This document shows positions 7,652 through 17,141 of a stretch of DNA of 35,710 bases, in pieces (the first letter of the stretch is position 1; each line of letters opens with the position of its first letter). Location of the stretch: positions 1 through 35,710 of the forward strand of contig CAJXLG010000005.1 of assembly GCA_913055885.1 (NCBI GenBank). Reading direction: 5' to 3'. Below the pieces are notes generated by a model. The model saw only the letters and a program-made list of their open reading frames with translations, was not told the DNA's origin and did no database searches. This stretch comes from an uncultured Rhodospirillales bacterium. Its GTDB lineage: Bacteria > Pseudomonadota > Alphaproteobacteria > Rhodospirillales > CAJXLG01. Made by a program: the position numbers and the translations under genes.

Positions 7652-8613
7652 TGTTCCCGGTCTTCAGCGCCCTCGCGGACCTTGCCACCCACGACGTCCT
7701 CGGGCTGGCCGCGGGCACCCGCGCCGCCGATGCCGTGCACTTTTTCGTCATGGACACGGCCAAGATCTTCGTGCTGCTGGTGGCGGTGGTCTTCCTGGTC
7801 GGGCTTTTCCGCAGCCTGCTGACGCCGGAGCGGGTGCGCGACTACCTGCGCGACAAGCGACGCGGCCTGACCTACGGCCTCGCCGTGGGCCTGGGGGCGG
7901 TGACGCCCTTCTGTTCGTGTTCGTCGGTGCCGCTGTTCATCGGCTTCGTGAACGCCGGCGTGCCCGTGGGGGCCACCATGGCCTTCCTGGTGGCCTCGCC
8001 CATGATCAACGAGGTGGCCGTGGTGGTGCTCATCTCCGTGGTGGGGTGGGAGCTGACGGTCCTGTACGTGGCCACCGGCCTGGCCGTGGGTGTCCTGGGC
8101 GGCTGGCTGACGGACCGACTCGGCTTCGAGCGCTACATCGAATCCTTCGTCTGGCAGATCCGTGCCGGCGAGGCGCCGCAGGCGTCCGCCGGAAGCGGCG
8201 CGGGCGCGCGCGTGCGTTTCGCCGCCGGGGAAGTGCGCCAGATCGTGGGCCGCATCTGGCCCTATGTGCTGGCCGGCATCGCCGTGGGGGCGGTGCTGCA
8301 CGGCTTTGTGCCGCAGAGCTTCTTCGCCCGCTACGCCGGGGCGGACAACATCCTGGCCGTCCCCTTCGCGGTGCTCGCCGGCATCCCCCTCTACGCCAAC
8401 GCCACGGGCGTCATTCCGGTGGTGGAGGCCCTGCTGGGCAAGGGTGTCCCGGTGGGCACGTCGCTCGTCCTCATGATGAGCGTGGTGGCCATTTCCGTGC
8501 CCGAGTTCGTCATCCTGCGCCAGGTCATCACCGTGCGCGGCCTGGCCTGGTTCGCCGGTTTCCTGGCGGCCGGCTTCATCGCCATCGGCTATGCCTTCAA
8601 CGCCATCGTTTAG
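7651..8613 (+). CDS. ArsP/SO_0444-type permease (DUF318, PF03773)
   Basis: This 320-residue membrane protein has about eight hydrophobic segments and the family signature TPFCSCSSVPLFIGFVNAG near residues 85-103, with Cys88 and Cys90. The downstream ASPMINEVAVVVL block is also typical. A repeat-like second half carries GIPLYANATGVIPVVEALLGKGVP. Members include ArsP, which exports trivalent organoarsenicals, and related permeases of unknown substrate. Its coupling to an ArsR with a CVC motif (one-base overlap) and to a CxxC protein supports export of a thiol-reactive metalloid. The long central loop near residues 165-195 is charged and is probably cytoplasmic. Substrate choice between methylarsenite and other species is not visible. 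Confidence 0.85.
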   Translation: MFPVFSALADLATHDVLGLAAGTRAADAVHFFVMDTAKIFVLLVAVVFLVGLFRSLLTPERVRDYLRDKRRGLTYGLAVGLGAVTPFCSCSSVPLFIGFVNAGVPVGATMAFLVASPMINEVAVVVLISVVGWELTVLYVATGLAVGVLGGWLTDRLGFERYIESFVWQIRAGEAPQASAGSGAGARVRFAAGEVRQIVGRIWPYVLAGIAVGAVLHGFVPQSFFARYAGADNILAVPFAVLAGIPLYANATGVIPVVEALLGKGVPVGTSLVLMMSVVAISVPEFVILRQVITVRGLAWFAGFLAAGFIAIGYAFNAIV

Positions 8614-8642
8614 AGCGTTTTCCGACCGGATCGGAAAATGCT
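8614..8642. repeat. Intergenic palindrome between permease and redox gene
   Basis: AGCGTTTTCCGA (8614-8625) and TCGGAAAATGCT (8631-8642) form a 12-bp stem with one G-U-type mismatch around a 5-base loop. It starts just after the permease stop codon. Similar AGCGTTTTCC palindromes are scattered between genes in many alphaproteobacteria. It could reduce transcription into, or protect the mRNA upstream of, the next gene. Confidence 0.6.
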
Positions 8643-8668
8643 TTGGTCCGGAAAAAGGAGACAGGGCC

Positions 8669-8902
8669 ATGAACATCAAGGTGCTCGGCAGCGGCTGCAG
8701 GAAGTGCCAGGCGGTGGCCGACCACATCCAGCGCAAGGTGGACGAGACGGGCGTCAATGCCAGCGTGGCAAAGGTCACGGACACGGCCGACATCATGGCC
8801 TACGGGGTCATGAACACCCCGGCCGTGGTGGTGGACGAGGCCGTGGTTCACGCCGGCAGCGCCCCGTCGGACAGGCAGATCGCCGAGTGGCTGGGCCGGT
8901 GA
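8669..8902 (+). CDS. Thioredoxin-fold redox-active disulfide protein (TIGR00412 type)
   Basis: The 77-residue protein is a minimal thioredoxin/glutaredoxin-like fold. It starts [14 protein letters not shown] with the active-site pair Cys10-Cys13, then a helix, then [21 protein letters not shown], which contains the cis-proline (TPA) loop. Proteins of this type, called redox-active disulfide protein 2, are commonly encoded beside SO_0444/ArsP permeases. They may hand thiol-bound metalloid or electrons to the permease, but the exact reaction is not established. The ATG at 8669 follows AAAAGGAG. It is probably the third gene of the arsR operon, though 55 bases and a palindrome separate it from the permease. 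Confidence 0.85.
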   Translation: MNIKVLGSGCRKCQAVADHIQRKVDETGVNASVAKVTDTADIMAYGVMNTPAVVVDEAVVHAGSAPSDRQIAEWLGR

Positions 8903-8910
8903 CCGCCGGT

Positions 8911-8944
8911 CTAGCCCGGATTTTGCACGGACTCGACGGGCTAG
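8911..8944. terminator. Hairpin between convergent genes (possible bidirectional terminator)
   Basis: CTAGCCCG (8911-8918) pairs perfectly with CGGGCTAG (8937-8944). The loop is 18 bases and contains ATTTT. The right arm includes the stop codon of the cytochrome gene on the minus strand. There is no clear U-tract after either arm, so termination is only a possibility. The left arm is part of a short motif seen again at 30726. Confidence 0.4.
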
Positions 8945-9423
8945 CGGCCCATCCCCATCCCCATGCTGGTCCCGGGGCCGCCGTGCCGGGGCCCGTGCCC
9001 CATGCCGCGATGGCGGGGCATGGGGCGGGCCTCGTAACGCGTCCACAGCCACGCCGCCACGGCGCGCACGTCCGCTTTGTCCAGTTGGGGCGCGATTTGC
9101 GACAGCGGCGGCATGACGCCGAACCGCCGCACCGCCGGCCGGGCCAGGGCCCTGTCGCCGGCGGGGTTCAGGGTGAAATCCACCACATGGCGGATGAAGG
9201 CCCGCCGGCTGCCCAGCCGGCGCTTGAGCATGCCGGCCAGCCTGTTCATGGGCGGCCCGTTGAGGGTGGTCTCCGGATTGCGCATCTGCCGTGGCGTCAG
9301 GTTCGCCTTGTGGCAGGTGGCGCACACCTGCCGGAAGACCGTTTCGCCGTGGTTGTCGGCGCTGGCGGTGGGGGCGGCGGCCAGGACGGCGGCCGCGGCG
9401 GCCGGGAACAGGGCTCGCTTCAT
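8941..9423 (-). CDS. Exported mono-heme cytochrome c with His/Met-rich tail
   Basis: The 160-residue precursor has a signal peptide ([22 protein letters not shown], cleavage near residue 22). It then has the heme motif CATCH at residues 34-38 and a likely distal Met ligand, Met104, in FGVMPPLSQ. The final helix ([12 protein letters not shown]) is typical of class I cytochromes. The domain should be periplasmic. After residue 134 the protein ends in a low-complexity tail rich in Met, His, Gly and Arg ([16 protein letters not shown] and repeated GM pairs), which is not part of the cytochrome fold and could bind metal ions. Its gene converges on the arsenic-type cassette with 38 bases between the stops. 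Its electron partner is unknown. Confidence 0.85.
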   Translation of the reverse strand: MKRALFPAAAAAVLAAAPTASADNHGETVFRQVCATCHKANLTPRQMRNPETTLNGPPMNRLAGMLKRRLGSRRAFIRHVVDFTLNPAGDRALARPAVRRFGVMPPLSQIAPQLDKADVRAVAAWLWTRYEARPMPRHRGMGHGPRHGGPGTSMGMGMGR

Positions 9424-9495
9424 GGGGCACCTCGAGGGACGGGAAGCCAGGAGGCCATGCTAACCCCGCCGGGCGCGTTCGTCACGGGCGCCGCC

Positions 9496-9524
9496 TTTCC
9501 CGGCCCGGCGCGAAGTGCTACAGT
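9496..9524 (+). promoter_or_regulatory. Possible hslVU promoter
   Basis: TTTCCC (9496-9501) and TACAGT (9519-9524) are spaced by 17 bases, 40 bases upstream of the hslV start. The -10 box is fair and the -35 box is poor. No sequence close to the heat-shock sigma-32 consensus (CTTGAAA and CCCCAT) was seen in the 141-base gap. Confidence 0.35.
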
Positions 9525-9564
9525 CCGCGCCCCGATTCATCCCAAGGCAGGAAACCCTGACAGC

Positions 9565-10106
9565 ATGAGCCATTCGCCCGAAGAGCAGCACGGCACAACC
9601 ATCCTGGCGCTGCGCCGGAACGGCACGCCCGTCATTGCCGGGGACGGCCAGGTGACCCTGGGCTACACGGTCATGAAGGCCAACGCCCGCAAGGTGCGCC
9701 GGCTGGCCAACGGGTCCGTCATCTGCGGCTTCGCCGGGGCCACGGCGGACGCCTTCACGCTGTTCGAACGCCTGGAGGGCAAGCTGGAAAAGCACCCCGG
9801 GCAGCTCACGCGGGCCTGCGTGGAGCTGGCCAAGGACTGGCGCACGGACCGCTATCTGCGCCGGCTGGAGGCCATGATGGCCGTGGTGGACCGGGAAACC
9901 TCCCTGGTTCTCACCGGAACGGGCGACGTCCTGGAACCCGAGGACGGCCTCATCGGTCTGGGTTCCGGCGGCGCCTACGCCCAGGCCGCCGCGCGCGCCC
10001 TCATGGACAACACCGACCTGGACCCCGAGACCATCGCCCGCCGGGCCATGGAAATCGCCGCGGGCATCTGCGTATACACCAACGCCGAACTGGTGGTGGA
10101 CAGCCT

Positions 10107-10110
<4 letters not shown>
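9565..10110 (+). CDS. hslV: ATP-dependent protease peptidase subunit HslV
   Basis: HslV forms the proteolytic double-hexamer ring of the HslUV (ClpQY) protease. The 181-residue product has the N-terminal-threonine hydrolase pattern, here preceded by a ten-residue leader: [10 protein letters not shown], then [10 protein letters not shown]. The catalytic threonine is expected at position 11 after removal of the leader. Other family blocks are [14 protein letters not shown], the [17 protein letters not shown] segment, and [18 protein letters not shown] near residues 135-152. The start follows an AGGAAACC-like ribosome site. The last codon overlaps the hslU start by 4 bases (ATGA). A leader before the active Thr is common in alphaproteobacterial HslV. 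Confidence 0.96.
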
Positions 10111-11420
<1,310 letters not shown>

Positions 11421-11448
11421 TGGGGCGGGGAACCCGGTTTCCCGGATC

Positions 11449-12411
11449 ATGACCACACCCAACTATCCGCACGACAAGCTGTTCCGCGCCCTTCTGGACG
11501 ATCCGGAACGGGCGCGGAGCCTGCTCCGGGACCACCTGCCGCCGACCGTCGTGGCGGAGCTGGCCGATACACCGCCCGAGCCCGTCGAGGGAAACTTCGT
11601 GGACGCCGCCCTGCAGGGCAGCCAGAGCGATCGGCTTTTCCAGGTTTCCCTCAAAACGGGCGGGACAGCCTACATCTATACCCTCCTTGAGCACAAAAGT
11701 ACCCCGGACCCGCGAACGCCCGTCCAGTTGCTCGGGTACATGGCTCGGATATGGGAAAGACACCTGAGCGAAACGCAAGGAACCCCGGCGCACCTTCCCG
11801 CCATCCTTCCGGTGGTGATGTACCACGGCCGTGCGCCGTGGACCGTGCCCATGTCGGTGATGGACTGGCTGGACGCGCCGGCGGCGATCCTGGAGCAGAT
11901 ACGGGATTTCCGCTATATCCTGCGCGATCTTGGCCCGGTGGAAGATGCCGACTTGGCACGCGACCGCGCCGTGCGTGCCGTTCTGGCCGCCCTCAAGCAC
12001 GCTTTCGAGCAGGACGTCAGCATCGAGACGCTCACACGGGTCTTGTCCGACCTGCCCGATGGCGCCACCCTTGAACATCAGGTGATTACGTACATCCTCC
12101 ATGTTTACGATGTGCCCAGGACTTGGCTGGAAGAGGCAGCCAGCCGGGCGAAACCGGATCAAGAGGAAAGGGTCATGGCGACCATTGCCGAACAGTACAA
12201 GGATGAAGGCCGGGCCGAAGGCCGGGCCGAAGAGCGTGCCGAGGCCGTTCTGCGCATTCTTTGGGGCCGTTTCGGCGACGTGGAAACCCGACTCGCTCAG
12301 CACGTGCGGGGCGCCGACCTGGACGCCCTGGATGCCATGCTGGACCGGGCGCTGACGGTGGACCGACCCGAGGACGTCGTGGGGAGCTCGGCCCCCCGAA
12401 AGGATCAGTGA
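11449..12411 (+). CDS. Rpn-family (transposase_31) PD-(D/E)XK nuclease-like protein
   Basis: This 320-residue protein matches the Rpn/PF04754 family, once called putative transposases and now known as DNA endonucleases that raise recombination. Family blocks are HDKLFRALLDDPERARSLLRDHLP at the N-terminus, SDRLFQVSL near residue 60, YTLLEHKSTPDPRTPVQLLGYM near residue 80, and LPAILPVVMYHGRAPW. The PD-(D/E)XK residues would be Asp61, Glu81 and Lys83, all present, so it may be active. A charged repeat, GRAEGRAEERAEA, near residue 255 links to a C-terminal helical region. The gene interrupts the otherwise housekeeping hslVU-dapB stretch and has visibly lower GC than its neighbours, so horizontal arrival is likely. 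The ATG at 11449 has a weak ribosome site. Confidence 0.85.
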   Translation: MTTPNYPHDKLFRALLDDPERARSLLRDHLPPTVVAELADTPPEPVEGNFVDAALQGSQSDRLFQVSLKTGGTAYIYTLLEHKSTPDPRTPVQLLGYMARIWERHLSETQGTPAHLPAILPVVMYHGRAPWTVPMSVMDWLDAPAAILEQIRDFRYILRDLGPVEDADLARDRAVRAVLAALKHAFEQDVSIETLTRVLSDLPDGATLEHQVITYILHVYDVPRTWLEEAASRAKPDQEERVMATIAEQYKDEGRAEGRAEERAEAVLRILWGRFGDVETRLAQHVRGADLDALDAMLDRALTVDRPEDVVGSSAPRKDQ

Positions 12412-12421
12412 AAAAGGAACG

Positions 12422-13231
12422 ATGACCTTGAAGATCGGAATCATGGGCTGCGCCGGCCGCATGGGCCGCGCCCTGGTGCGCACGGTGCTGGAAACGGAGG
12501 GCCGCGGCCTGTCGGGCGGCTGCGACATCGCGGAAAGCGGCGTCGTCGGGCAGGACGTGGCGGAACAGGCGGGTGCGCCGGCCGTCGGCGAGGCCGTCAC
12601 CGACGACCCCGCCGCCGTCATCGGCGTTTCCGATGCCGTCATCGACTTTTCGGGCCCGGACGCCACGGCCCGCCACGCCGCCCTGGCGCGGGACCACGGC
12701 ACGGCGCTGGTCATCGGGACCACGGGGCTGGGCGAGGCGCAACAGGCGGAAGTGGACGCTGCGGCGAAACACGTGCCCGTGGTCCAGGCGCCCAACATGA
12801 GCCTGGGCGTGAATCTGCTCCTGGCGCTGGTGGAGCAGGTGGCCACCGCCCTCGATCCGTCGTGGGACGTGGAGATCACGGAGATGCACCACCGCCACAA
12901 GAAGGACGCCCCGTCGGGCACGGCCCTGGCCCTGGGCCGCGCCGCCGCCAGCGGGCGCGGCGTGGACCTGGACGCCGTGGCCGATCGCGTGCGCGACGGC
13001 CACACCGGGCCGCGCGTGCCGGGCGCCATCGGCTTTGCCACCCTGCGCGGCGGCGACGTGGTGGGCGAGCACAGCGTCACCTTTGCCGGGGAGGGCGAGC
13101 GCGTGGAGATCGGCCACAAGGCGGGCTCGCGCGACATCTTCGCGCGCGGCGCCGTCAAGGCGGCGGGCTGGACGGCGGGCCGCGCGCCGGGCCTGTACGG
13201 CATGCGCGACGTGCTCGGCCTGAACGGCTGA
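12422..13231 (+). CDS. dapB: 4-hydroxy-tetrahydrodipicolinate reductase
   Basis: DapB reduces hydroxy-tetrahydrodipicolinate with NAD(P)H in lysine and diaminopimelate synthesis in the cytosol. The 269-residue protein has the Rossmann nucleotide loop GCAGRMGR at residues 9-16 and the FSGPDA and TTGLGEAQ segments of the cofactor domain. The catalytic block EMHHRHKKDAPSGTALALG contains His156, His157 and Lys160. The C-terminal GREHSV-like element appears as GEHSVTFAGEGERVEIGHKA. Length is normal. It begins 10 bases after the Rpn-like gene, with an AAAAAGGA ribosome site, so it may depend on an upstream promoter. It is followed 18 bases later by ubiD. Confidence 0.96.
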   Translation: MTLKIGIMGCAGRMGRALVRTVLETEGRGLSGGCDIAESGVVGQDVAEQAGAPAVGEAVTDDPAAVIGVSDAVIDFSGPDATARHAALARDHGTALVIGTTGLGEAQQAEVDAAAKHVPVVQAPNMSLGVNLLLALVEQVATALDPSWDVEITEMHHRHKKDAPSGTALALGRAAASGRGVDLDAVADRVRDGHTGPRVPGAIGFATLRGGDVVGEHSVTFAGEGERVEIGHKAGSRDIFARGAVKAAGWTAGRAPGLYGMRDVLGLNG

Positions 13232-13249
13232 CGGGGGCGGGTCGGGGCC

Positions 13250-14770
13250 ATGTCCTACGCCTCCCTGCGCGACTTCATGGCGCGCCTGGAGCACGACGGC
13301 GAGCTCGTGCGGGTGACGGAGCCCGTTTCCACCCACCTGGAAATGACGGAGATCCAGACCCGCCTGCTCAACGAGGGCGGCCCGGCCGTGCTCTTCGAGA
13401 CGCCCACGGACGCCGCGGGCCACACTGGCACCATGCCCGTGCTCGCCAACCTCTTCGGCACGGTGGCGCGCGTCGCCCGGGGCATGGACCGCACGCCGGA
13501 CCAGCTCCGCGAGGTGGGCGAGATGCTGGCCTTCCTGCGCCAGCCGGAGCCGCCCGGGGGCTGGCGCGAGGCGTGGAACATGCTGCCCCTGCTGCGCTCC
13601 GTCATGGCCATGAAGCCGCGCACCGTGTCGCGGCCGCCCTGTCAGCAGGTGGTGTGGACGGGCGGCGACATCGACCTCAACCGCCTGCCCGTGCAGACCT
13701 GCTGGCCGGGGGAGCCGGCGCCCCTCATCACGTGGCCGCTGGTCATCAGTCAGGGCCCCGGCGACGACAGGCGCGATGCCCCCAACCTGGGGGTCTACCG
13801 CATGCAGGTGACGGGCCCGGACACCACCCTCATGCGCTGGCTGCACCATCGCGGCGGGGCGCAGCAGTTCGCCCGCTGGCGCGAGCAGCGCCCGGGGGAG
13901 CCCATGCCCGTGGCCGTGGCCATCGGCGCCGATCCCGCCACCATCCTGGGCGCCGTCACGCCGGTTCCCGACACCCTGTCGGAATACCAGTTCGCCGGCC
14001 TGCTGCGCGGACGCAAGGCGGAGCTTGCCGACTGCCGCACCGTGCCGTTGCGTGTGCCGGCGCAGGCGGAAATCGTCCTGGAAGGCCACGTCATGCCCGA
14101 CGAATGGGGCGACGAGGGACCCTACGGCGACCACACGGGCTATTACAACGCGGTGGAAAGCTTCCCGGTGTTCCGGGTCTCGGCCGTGACCATGCGCCGC
14201 GATCCCGTGTATCTCTCCACCTTCACGGGGCGGCCGCCGGACGAGCCCAGCGTTCTGGGCGAGGCCCTCAACGAGGTCTTCCTGCCGCTCCTGGTGCAGC
14301 AGTTCCCGGAAATCCAGGACTTCTGGCTGCCGCCCGAGGGTTGCTCCTACCGCATCGCCGTGGTGCGCATGAACAAGGCCTATCCCGGCCACGCGCGGCG
14401 CATCCTCATGGGCGTGTGGTCCTACCTGCGCCAGTTTGTCTACACCAAGCTGGTGATCGTGGTGGATTCGGACATCGACGCACGTGACTGGAAGGACGTC
14501 ATGTGGGCCGTGAGCACCCGCATGGACCCCGCCCGCGACACCGTCACCCTGGAGAACACCCCCATCGATTACCTGGATTTCGCTTCGCCCGAGGCGGGCC
14601 TGGGTGGCAAGATGGGCCTGGACGCCACCACCAAGCTGCCCCCCGAGACGAAGCGCGAGTGGGGCGAGGCCATCCGCATGACGCGCGACGTGGTGGACCG
14701 GGTGTCGGAAAAGTGGGACCGTCTCGGGCTGCCCGGCAGCGGCGCCCCCATCTGGAAGGACCCGAAATGA
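13250..14770 (+). CDS. ubiD: UbiD-family decarboxylase (4-hydroxy-3-polyprenylbenzoate decarboxylase)
   Basis: UbiD uses prenylated FMN to decarboxylate the polyprenyl-hydroxybenzoate intermediate of ubiquinone synthesis. The 506-residue protein starts with the family block [20 protein letters not shown] and has the [13 protein letters not shown] segment. It also has the cofactor and metal-binding region [29 protein letters not shown] and the active-site block [18 protein letters not shown] near residues 284-300. Length and order fit UbiD itself rather than shorter aromatic decarboxylases. The prenyl-FMN synthase gene ubiX is not in the window. Its stop overlaps the next gene's ATG by 4 bases. 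Confidence 0.93.
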   Translation: MSYASLRDFMARLEHDGELVRVTEPVSTHLEMTEIQTRLLNEGGPAVLFETPTDAAGHTGTMPVLANLFGTVARVARGMDRTPDQLREVGEMLAFLRQPEPPGGWREAWNMLPLLRSVMAMKPRTVSRPPCQQVVWTGGDIDLNRLPVQTCWPGEPAPLITWPLVISQGPGDDRRDAPNLGVYRMQVTGPDTTLMRWLHHRGGAQQFARWREQRPGEPMPVAVAIGADPATILGAVTPVPDTLSEYQFAGLLRGRKAELADCRTVPLRVPAQAEIVLEGHVMPDEWGDEGPYGDHTGYYNAVESFPVFRVSAVTMRRDPVYLSTFTGRPPDEPSVLGEALNEVFLPLLVQQFPEIQDFWLPPEGCSYRIAVVRMNKAYPGHARRILMGVWSYLRQFVYTKLVIVVDSDIDARDWKDVMWAVSTRMDPARDTVTLENTPIDYLDFASPEAGLGGKMGLDATTKLPPETKREWGEAIRMTRDVVDRVSEKWDRLGLPGSGAPIWKDPK

Positions 14771-16107
14771 GCGACGATTCCCTCGACCTCCTGGACGATC
14801 TCCTGGCCCGGGCGAAGGCGCGCGGCGCCGACGCCTGCGACGCCATGGCTGTGGACAGCACGTCGCTGTCCGTCAGCGAGCGCCTGGGCCGGCCCGAGCG
14901 CCTGGAGCGATCGGAAGGCGGCGACGTGGGCCTGCGCGTCTTCGTCGGCCGGCGCTCCGCCGTGGTCGCCACGGCCGACCGCTCGCCGGAAACCCTGGAC
15001 GGCCTGGTGGACCAGGCGCTCGCCATGGCGCGAGCCGTGCCGGAAGACCCCTACGGCGGCCTGGCCGATCCGGAGCGGCTGCACAGCGGCCCGCTGCCCG
15101 ACCTGGCCATCTGCGACACCACGGAGCCCACGCCCGAGGATCTGGTGGACCGGGCGCGGCGCTGCGAATCGGCGGCGCGCGCCGTGGAAGGCGTCACCAA
15201 TTCAGAGGGCGCCGAGGCCGGCTGGAGCCGGGCCCGCATCGCCCTCGCCAACAGCAACGGCTTCGCCCACGCCTACGAACGCTCCGGCGCCAGCCTCTCG
15301 GCCGCCGTCATCGCGGGCGAGGGAACGGGCATGGAAACGGACTGGGAGGCCACAACGGCCACCCATCTGGCGGACCTGTGGTCGCCCGAATACGTCGGGC
15401 AACGCGCCGGCGAGCGTGCCGTGGCCCGCCTCAACCCGCAAAAGCCCGGCACGAAACAGGTGCCCGTGGTTTTCGAGCCGCGCGTGGCGCGCAGCCTGCT
15501 GGGCCATCTGTCGGGCGCCGTGAACGGCGCCAGCGTGGCGCGCGGCAGCAGCTTCCTCCAGGACCATCTCGGCGCGATGCTGTTCGCCCCCGGCGTGCGC
15601 GTGGTGGACGATCCCCTGCGCCGGCGCGGGCCGCGCTCCAGCCCCTTCGACGGCGAGGGCGTGGCGTCGCAGGCCCTCGACCTCATCGACGACGGCCGTC
15701 TGACCACATGGCTCCTGGACAGCCGCTCGGCCCGCCAGCTCGGCATGGCGACCACGGGCCGCGCCCGGCGCAGCCCGGGCGGCCAGCCGTCGCCCGGTGC
15801 CACCAACCTGTATCTGGGCCCGGGCGGGGCGACTCCGGAAGCCATCATCGGCGCCATTCCCGATGGCGTCTACGTCACCACCCTGTTCGGCCAGGGCGTG
15901 AACCCGGTGACGGGCGATTACAGCCGCGGCGCCACCGGATTCTGGATCGAGAACGGGCGGCTCACCCATCCCGTCACGGAAATGACCATCGCCGGCAACC
16001 TGAAAGACATGTTCGCCAACCTGACGCCGGCCGACGATCTGGAGCTGCGCTGGGGCACGGACGCCCCCACCGTGCGCATCGACGGCATGACGGTGGCGGG
16101 GAACTGA
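14767..16107 (+). CDS. pmbA: TldD/PmbA-family protein (PmbA/TldE-like)
   Basis: The 446-residue protein matches the PmbA/TldE side of the TldD/TldE metalloprotease pair, which processes peptide precursors and degrades unfolded peptides. It carries the family features [27 protein letters not shown] near residues 40-65, [15 protein letters not shown] and [13 protein letters not shown] in the middle, and LYLGPGG plus [28 protein letters not shown] near the C-terminus. There is no HExxxH zinc motif, as expected for the non-catalytic partner, so a TldD protein should exist elsewhere in the genome. It overlaps the ubiD stop by 4 bases and converges on the DUF4197 gene. Confidence 0.9.
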   Translation: MSDDSLDLLDDLLARAKARGADACDAMAVDSTSLSVSERLGRPERLERSEGGDVGLRVFVGRRSAVVATADRSPETLDGLVDQALAMARAVPEDPYGGLADPERLHSGPLPDLAICDTTEPTPEDLVDRARRCESAARAVEGVTNSEGAEAGWSRARIALANSNGFAHAYERSGASLSAAVIAGEGTGMETDWEATTATHLADLWSPEYVGQRAGERAVARLNPQKPGTKQVPVVFEPRVARSLLGHLSGAVNGASVARGSSFLQDHLGAMLFAPGVRVVDDPLRRRGPRSSPFDGEGVASQALDLIDDGRLTTWLLDSRSARQLGMATTGRARRSPGGQPSPGATNLYLGPGGATPEAIIGAIPDGVYVTTLFGQGVNPVTGDYSRGATGFWIENGRLTHPVTEMTIAGNLKDMFANLTPADDLELRWGTDAPTVRIDGMTVAGN

Positions 16108-16127
16108 CGCCGGGATCGGGACGCGCC

Positions 16128-16901
16128 CTAACCGAAAACCTCGCGCAGGAGGTTTGTGGTCCGGGCGGCCGGCTGTTTCCGGATGCGGGCCTCTTCCTGC
16201 GCCAGCTTGTGGAAGATTCCCGTGATGGCGCCGTCCGTGGCGTGGTCCACCAGGCGGGCCTTGGCGTGATTGCCGAGCGCGGGCGCGAAGGGGATGCTGC
16301 CATAGCGTTCCGTGACGGAGCGGAAGGTCTTCATGGCGCCGGCCTCGGCCAGCTCGCGGTCGATGATCGGCCGGACGGTGTCCTTGAGGGCCGGCGTCAT
16401 GGTGCGCTGGAAATACCGGGTCGCGGCGTCGTCCGGACCGTCCAGGATCGCCTGTGCGTCGCTCATCCTCATCTCACCGATGGCGTCGAAAAAGATCTTC
16501 CGGGCGTGCGGGGCCGCGGCCTCGGCGGCGCGGTTCATGCGCGTTTCCAGGTCGTCCAGGAGTCCGGCCGCGCCGGCGCGTTCCAGCCACCGCTGCGCGT
16601 CGCGCAGGTAGCCGGGCAGGGGGATGTGGATGGCCGGATCGTCGAGGTAGCCGCCGGGCCGGCCGATGTGTTCGATCACCCGCTCCGTGCCCACCTTGAG
16701 GGCATCCTTCAGGCCCCGGACGACCTGTGCGGTGGAGAGGCCCTGCGTTTCGCCGTTGCCGCCGGCCGCGTCGCCCAGGCGTTCCAGCCCCTGCTCCAAC
16801 AGACCGGCCCGGCCGGCGGCGGCCCCCAGAGTGCCGACGCCAAGGGCCGTGCCGGCCGTCAGGACAAGGAAACCGCGGCGGGTGGGGCGGTGGGTCGTCA
16901 T
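16128..16901 (-). CDS. DUF4197 domain protein with Tat-type signal
   Basis: The 257-residue protein carries a twin-arginine type leader, THRPTRRGFLVLTAGTALGVG, with Arg8-Arg9 followed by GFL and a hydrophobic stretch. The mature part shows the DUF4197 pattern: GLSTAQVVRGLKDALKVGTERVIEHIGRPGGYLDDPAIHIPLP near residues 55-95, later RYFQRTMTPALKDTVRPII, and a final VDHATDGAITGIFHKLAQEEARIR. DUF4197 proteins are helical, periplasmic and of unknown role. The gene converges on pmbA with only 20 bases between them and shares its upstream 240 bases with the divergent binding-protein gene. Confidence 0.85.
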   Translation of the reverse strand: MTTHRPTRRGFLVLTAGTALGVGTLGAAAGRAGLLEQGLERLGDAAGGNGETQGLSTAQVVRGLKDALKVGTERVIEHIGRPGGYLDDPAIHIPLPGYLRDAQRWLERAGAAGLLDDLETRMNRAAEAAAPHARKIFFDAIGEMRMSDAQAILDGPDDAATRYFQRTMTPALKDTVRPIIDRELAEAGAMKTFRSVTERYGSIPFAPALGNHAKARLVDHATDGAITGIFHKLAQEEARIRKQPAARTTNLLREVFG

Positions 16902-17076
16902 GGCAAGGAGGCTCCCGGTCGATGGCGGGCGCGTGGTGCCGGGAGGGATGGCGCCGAGCCCGCCTCCCGGCCCAACACCCGGTCCGGGATTTTGTACCTC
17001 CGCGGCGCCCCTTGTCCACCTGCCCGGAAATAAGGTTCGGTCAAACAGGGTCCTGGAGGCCTGCCGTCCTGTCGGT

Positions 17077-17082
17077 TATACT
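17077..17082 (+). promoter_or_regulatory. Possible -10 box for the binding-protein gene
   Basis: TATACT stands out in a GC-rich gap, 59 bases upstream of the ATG at 17142. The expected -35 position (17054-17059) reads TGGAGG, which is poor, so an activator would be needed if this is the promoter. The rest of the 16902-17141 gap shows no other clear element. Confidence 0.3.
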
Positions 17083-17141
17083 TTCCGCGGACCATCCTTC
17101 CGCCCTGTTTGACGTTGCGCTCCGTCGGAAAGGCAAAAACC

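Noticed and set aside
12173-14392. 739-codon open frame on the minus strand opposite the Rpn gene, dapB and ubiD
   Set aside because: Fully antisense to genes with strong motifs; Arg/His/Ala-rich translation without domains, typical of high-GC antisense frames.
16975-17005. Third copy of the CCGGATTTT-type motif (GGTCCGGGATTTTGTACC)
   Set aside because: Needs a one-base gap and has only a short match, so chance similarity is as likely.
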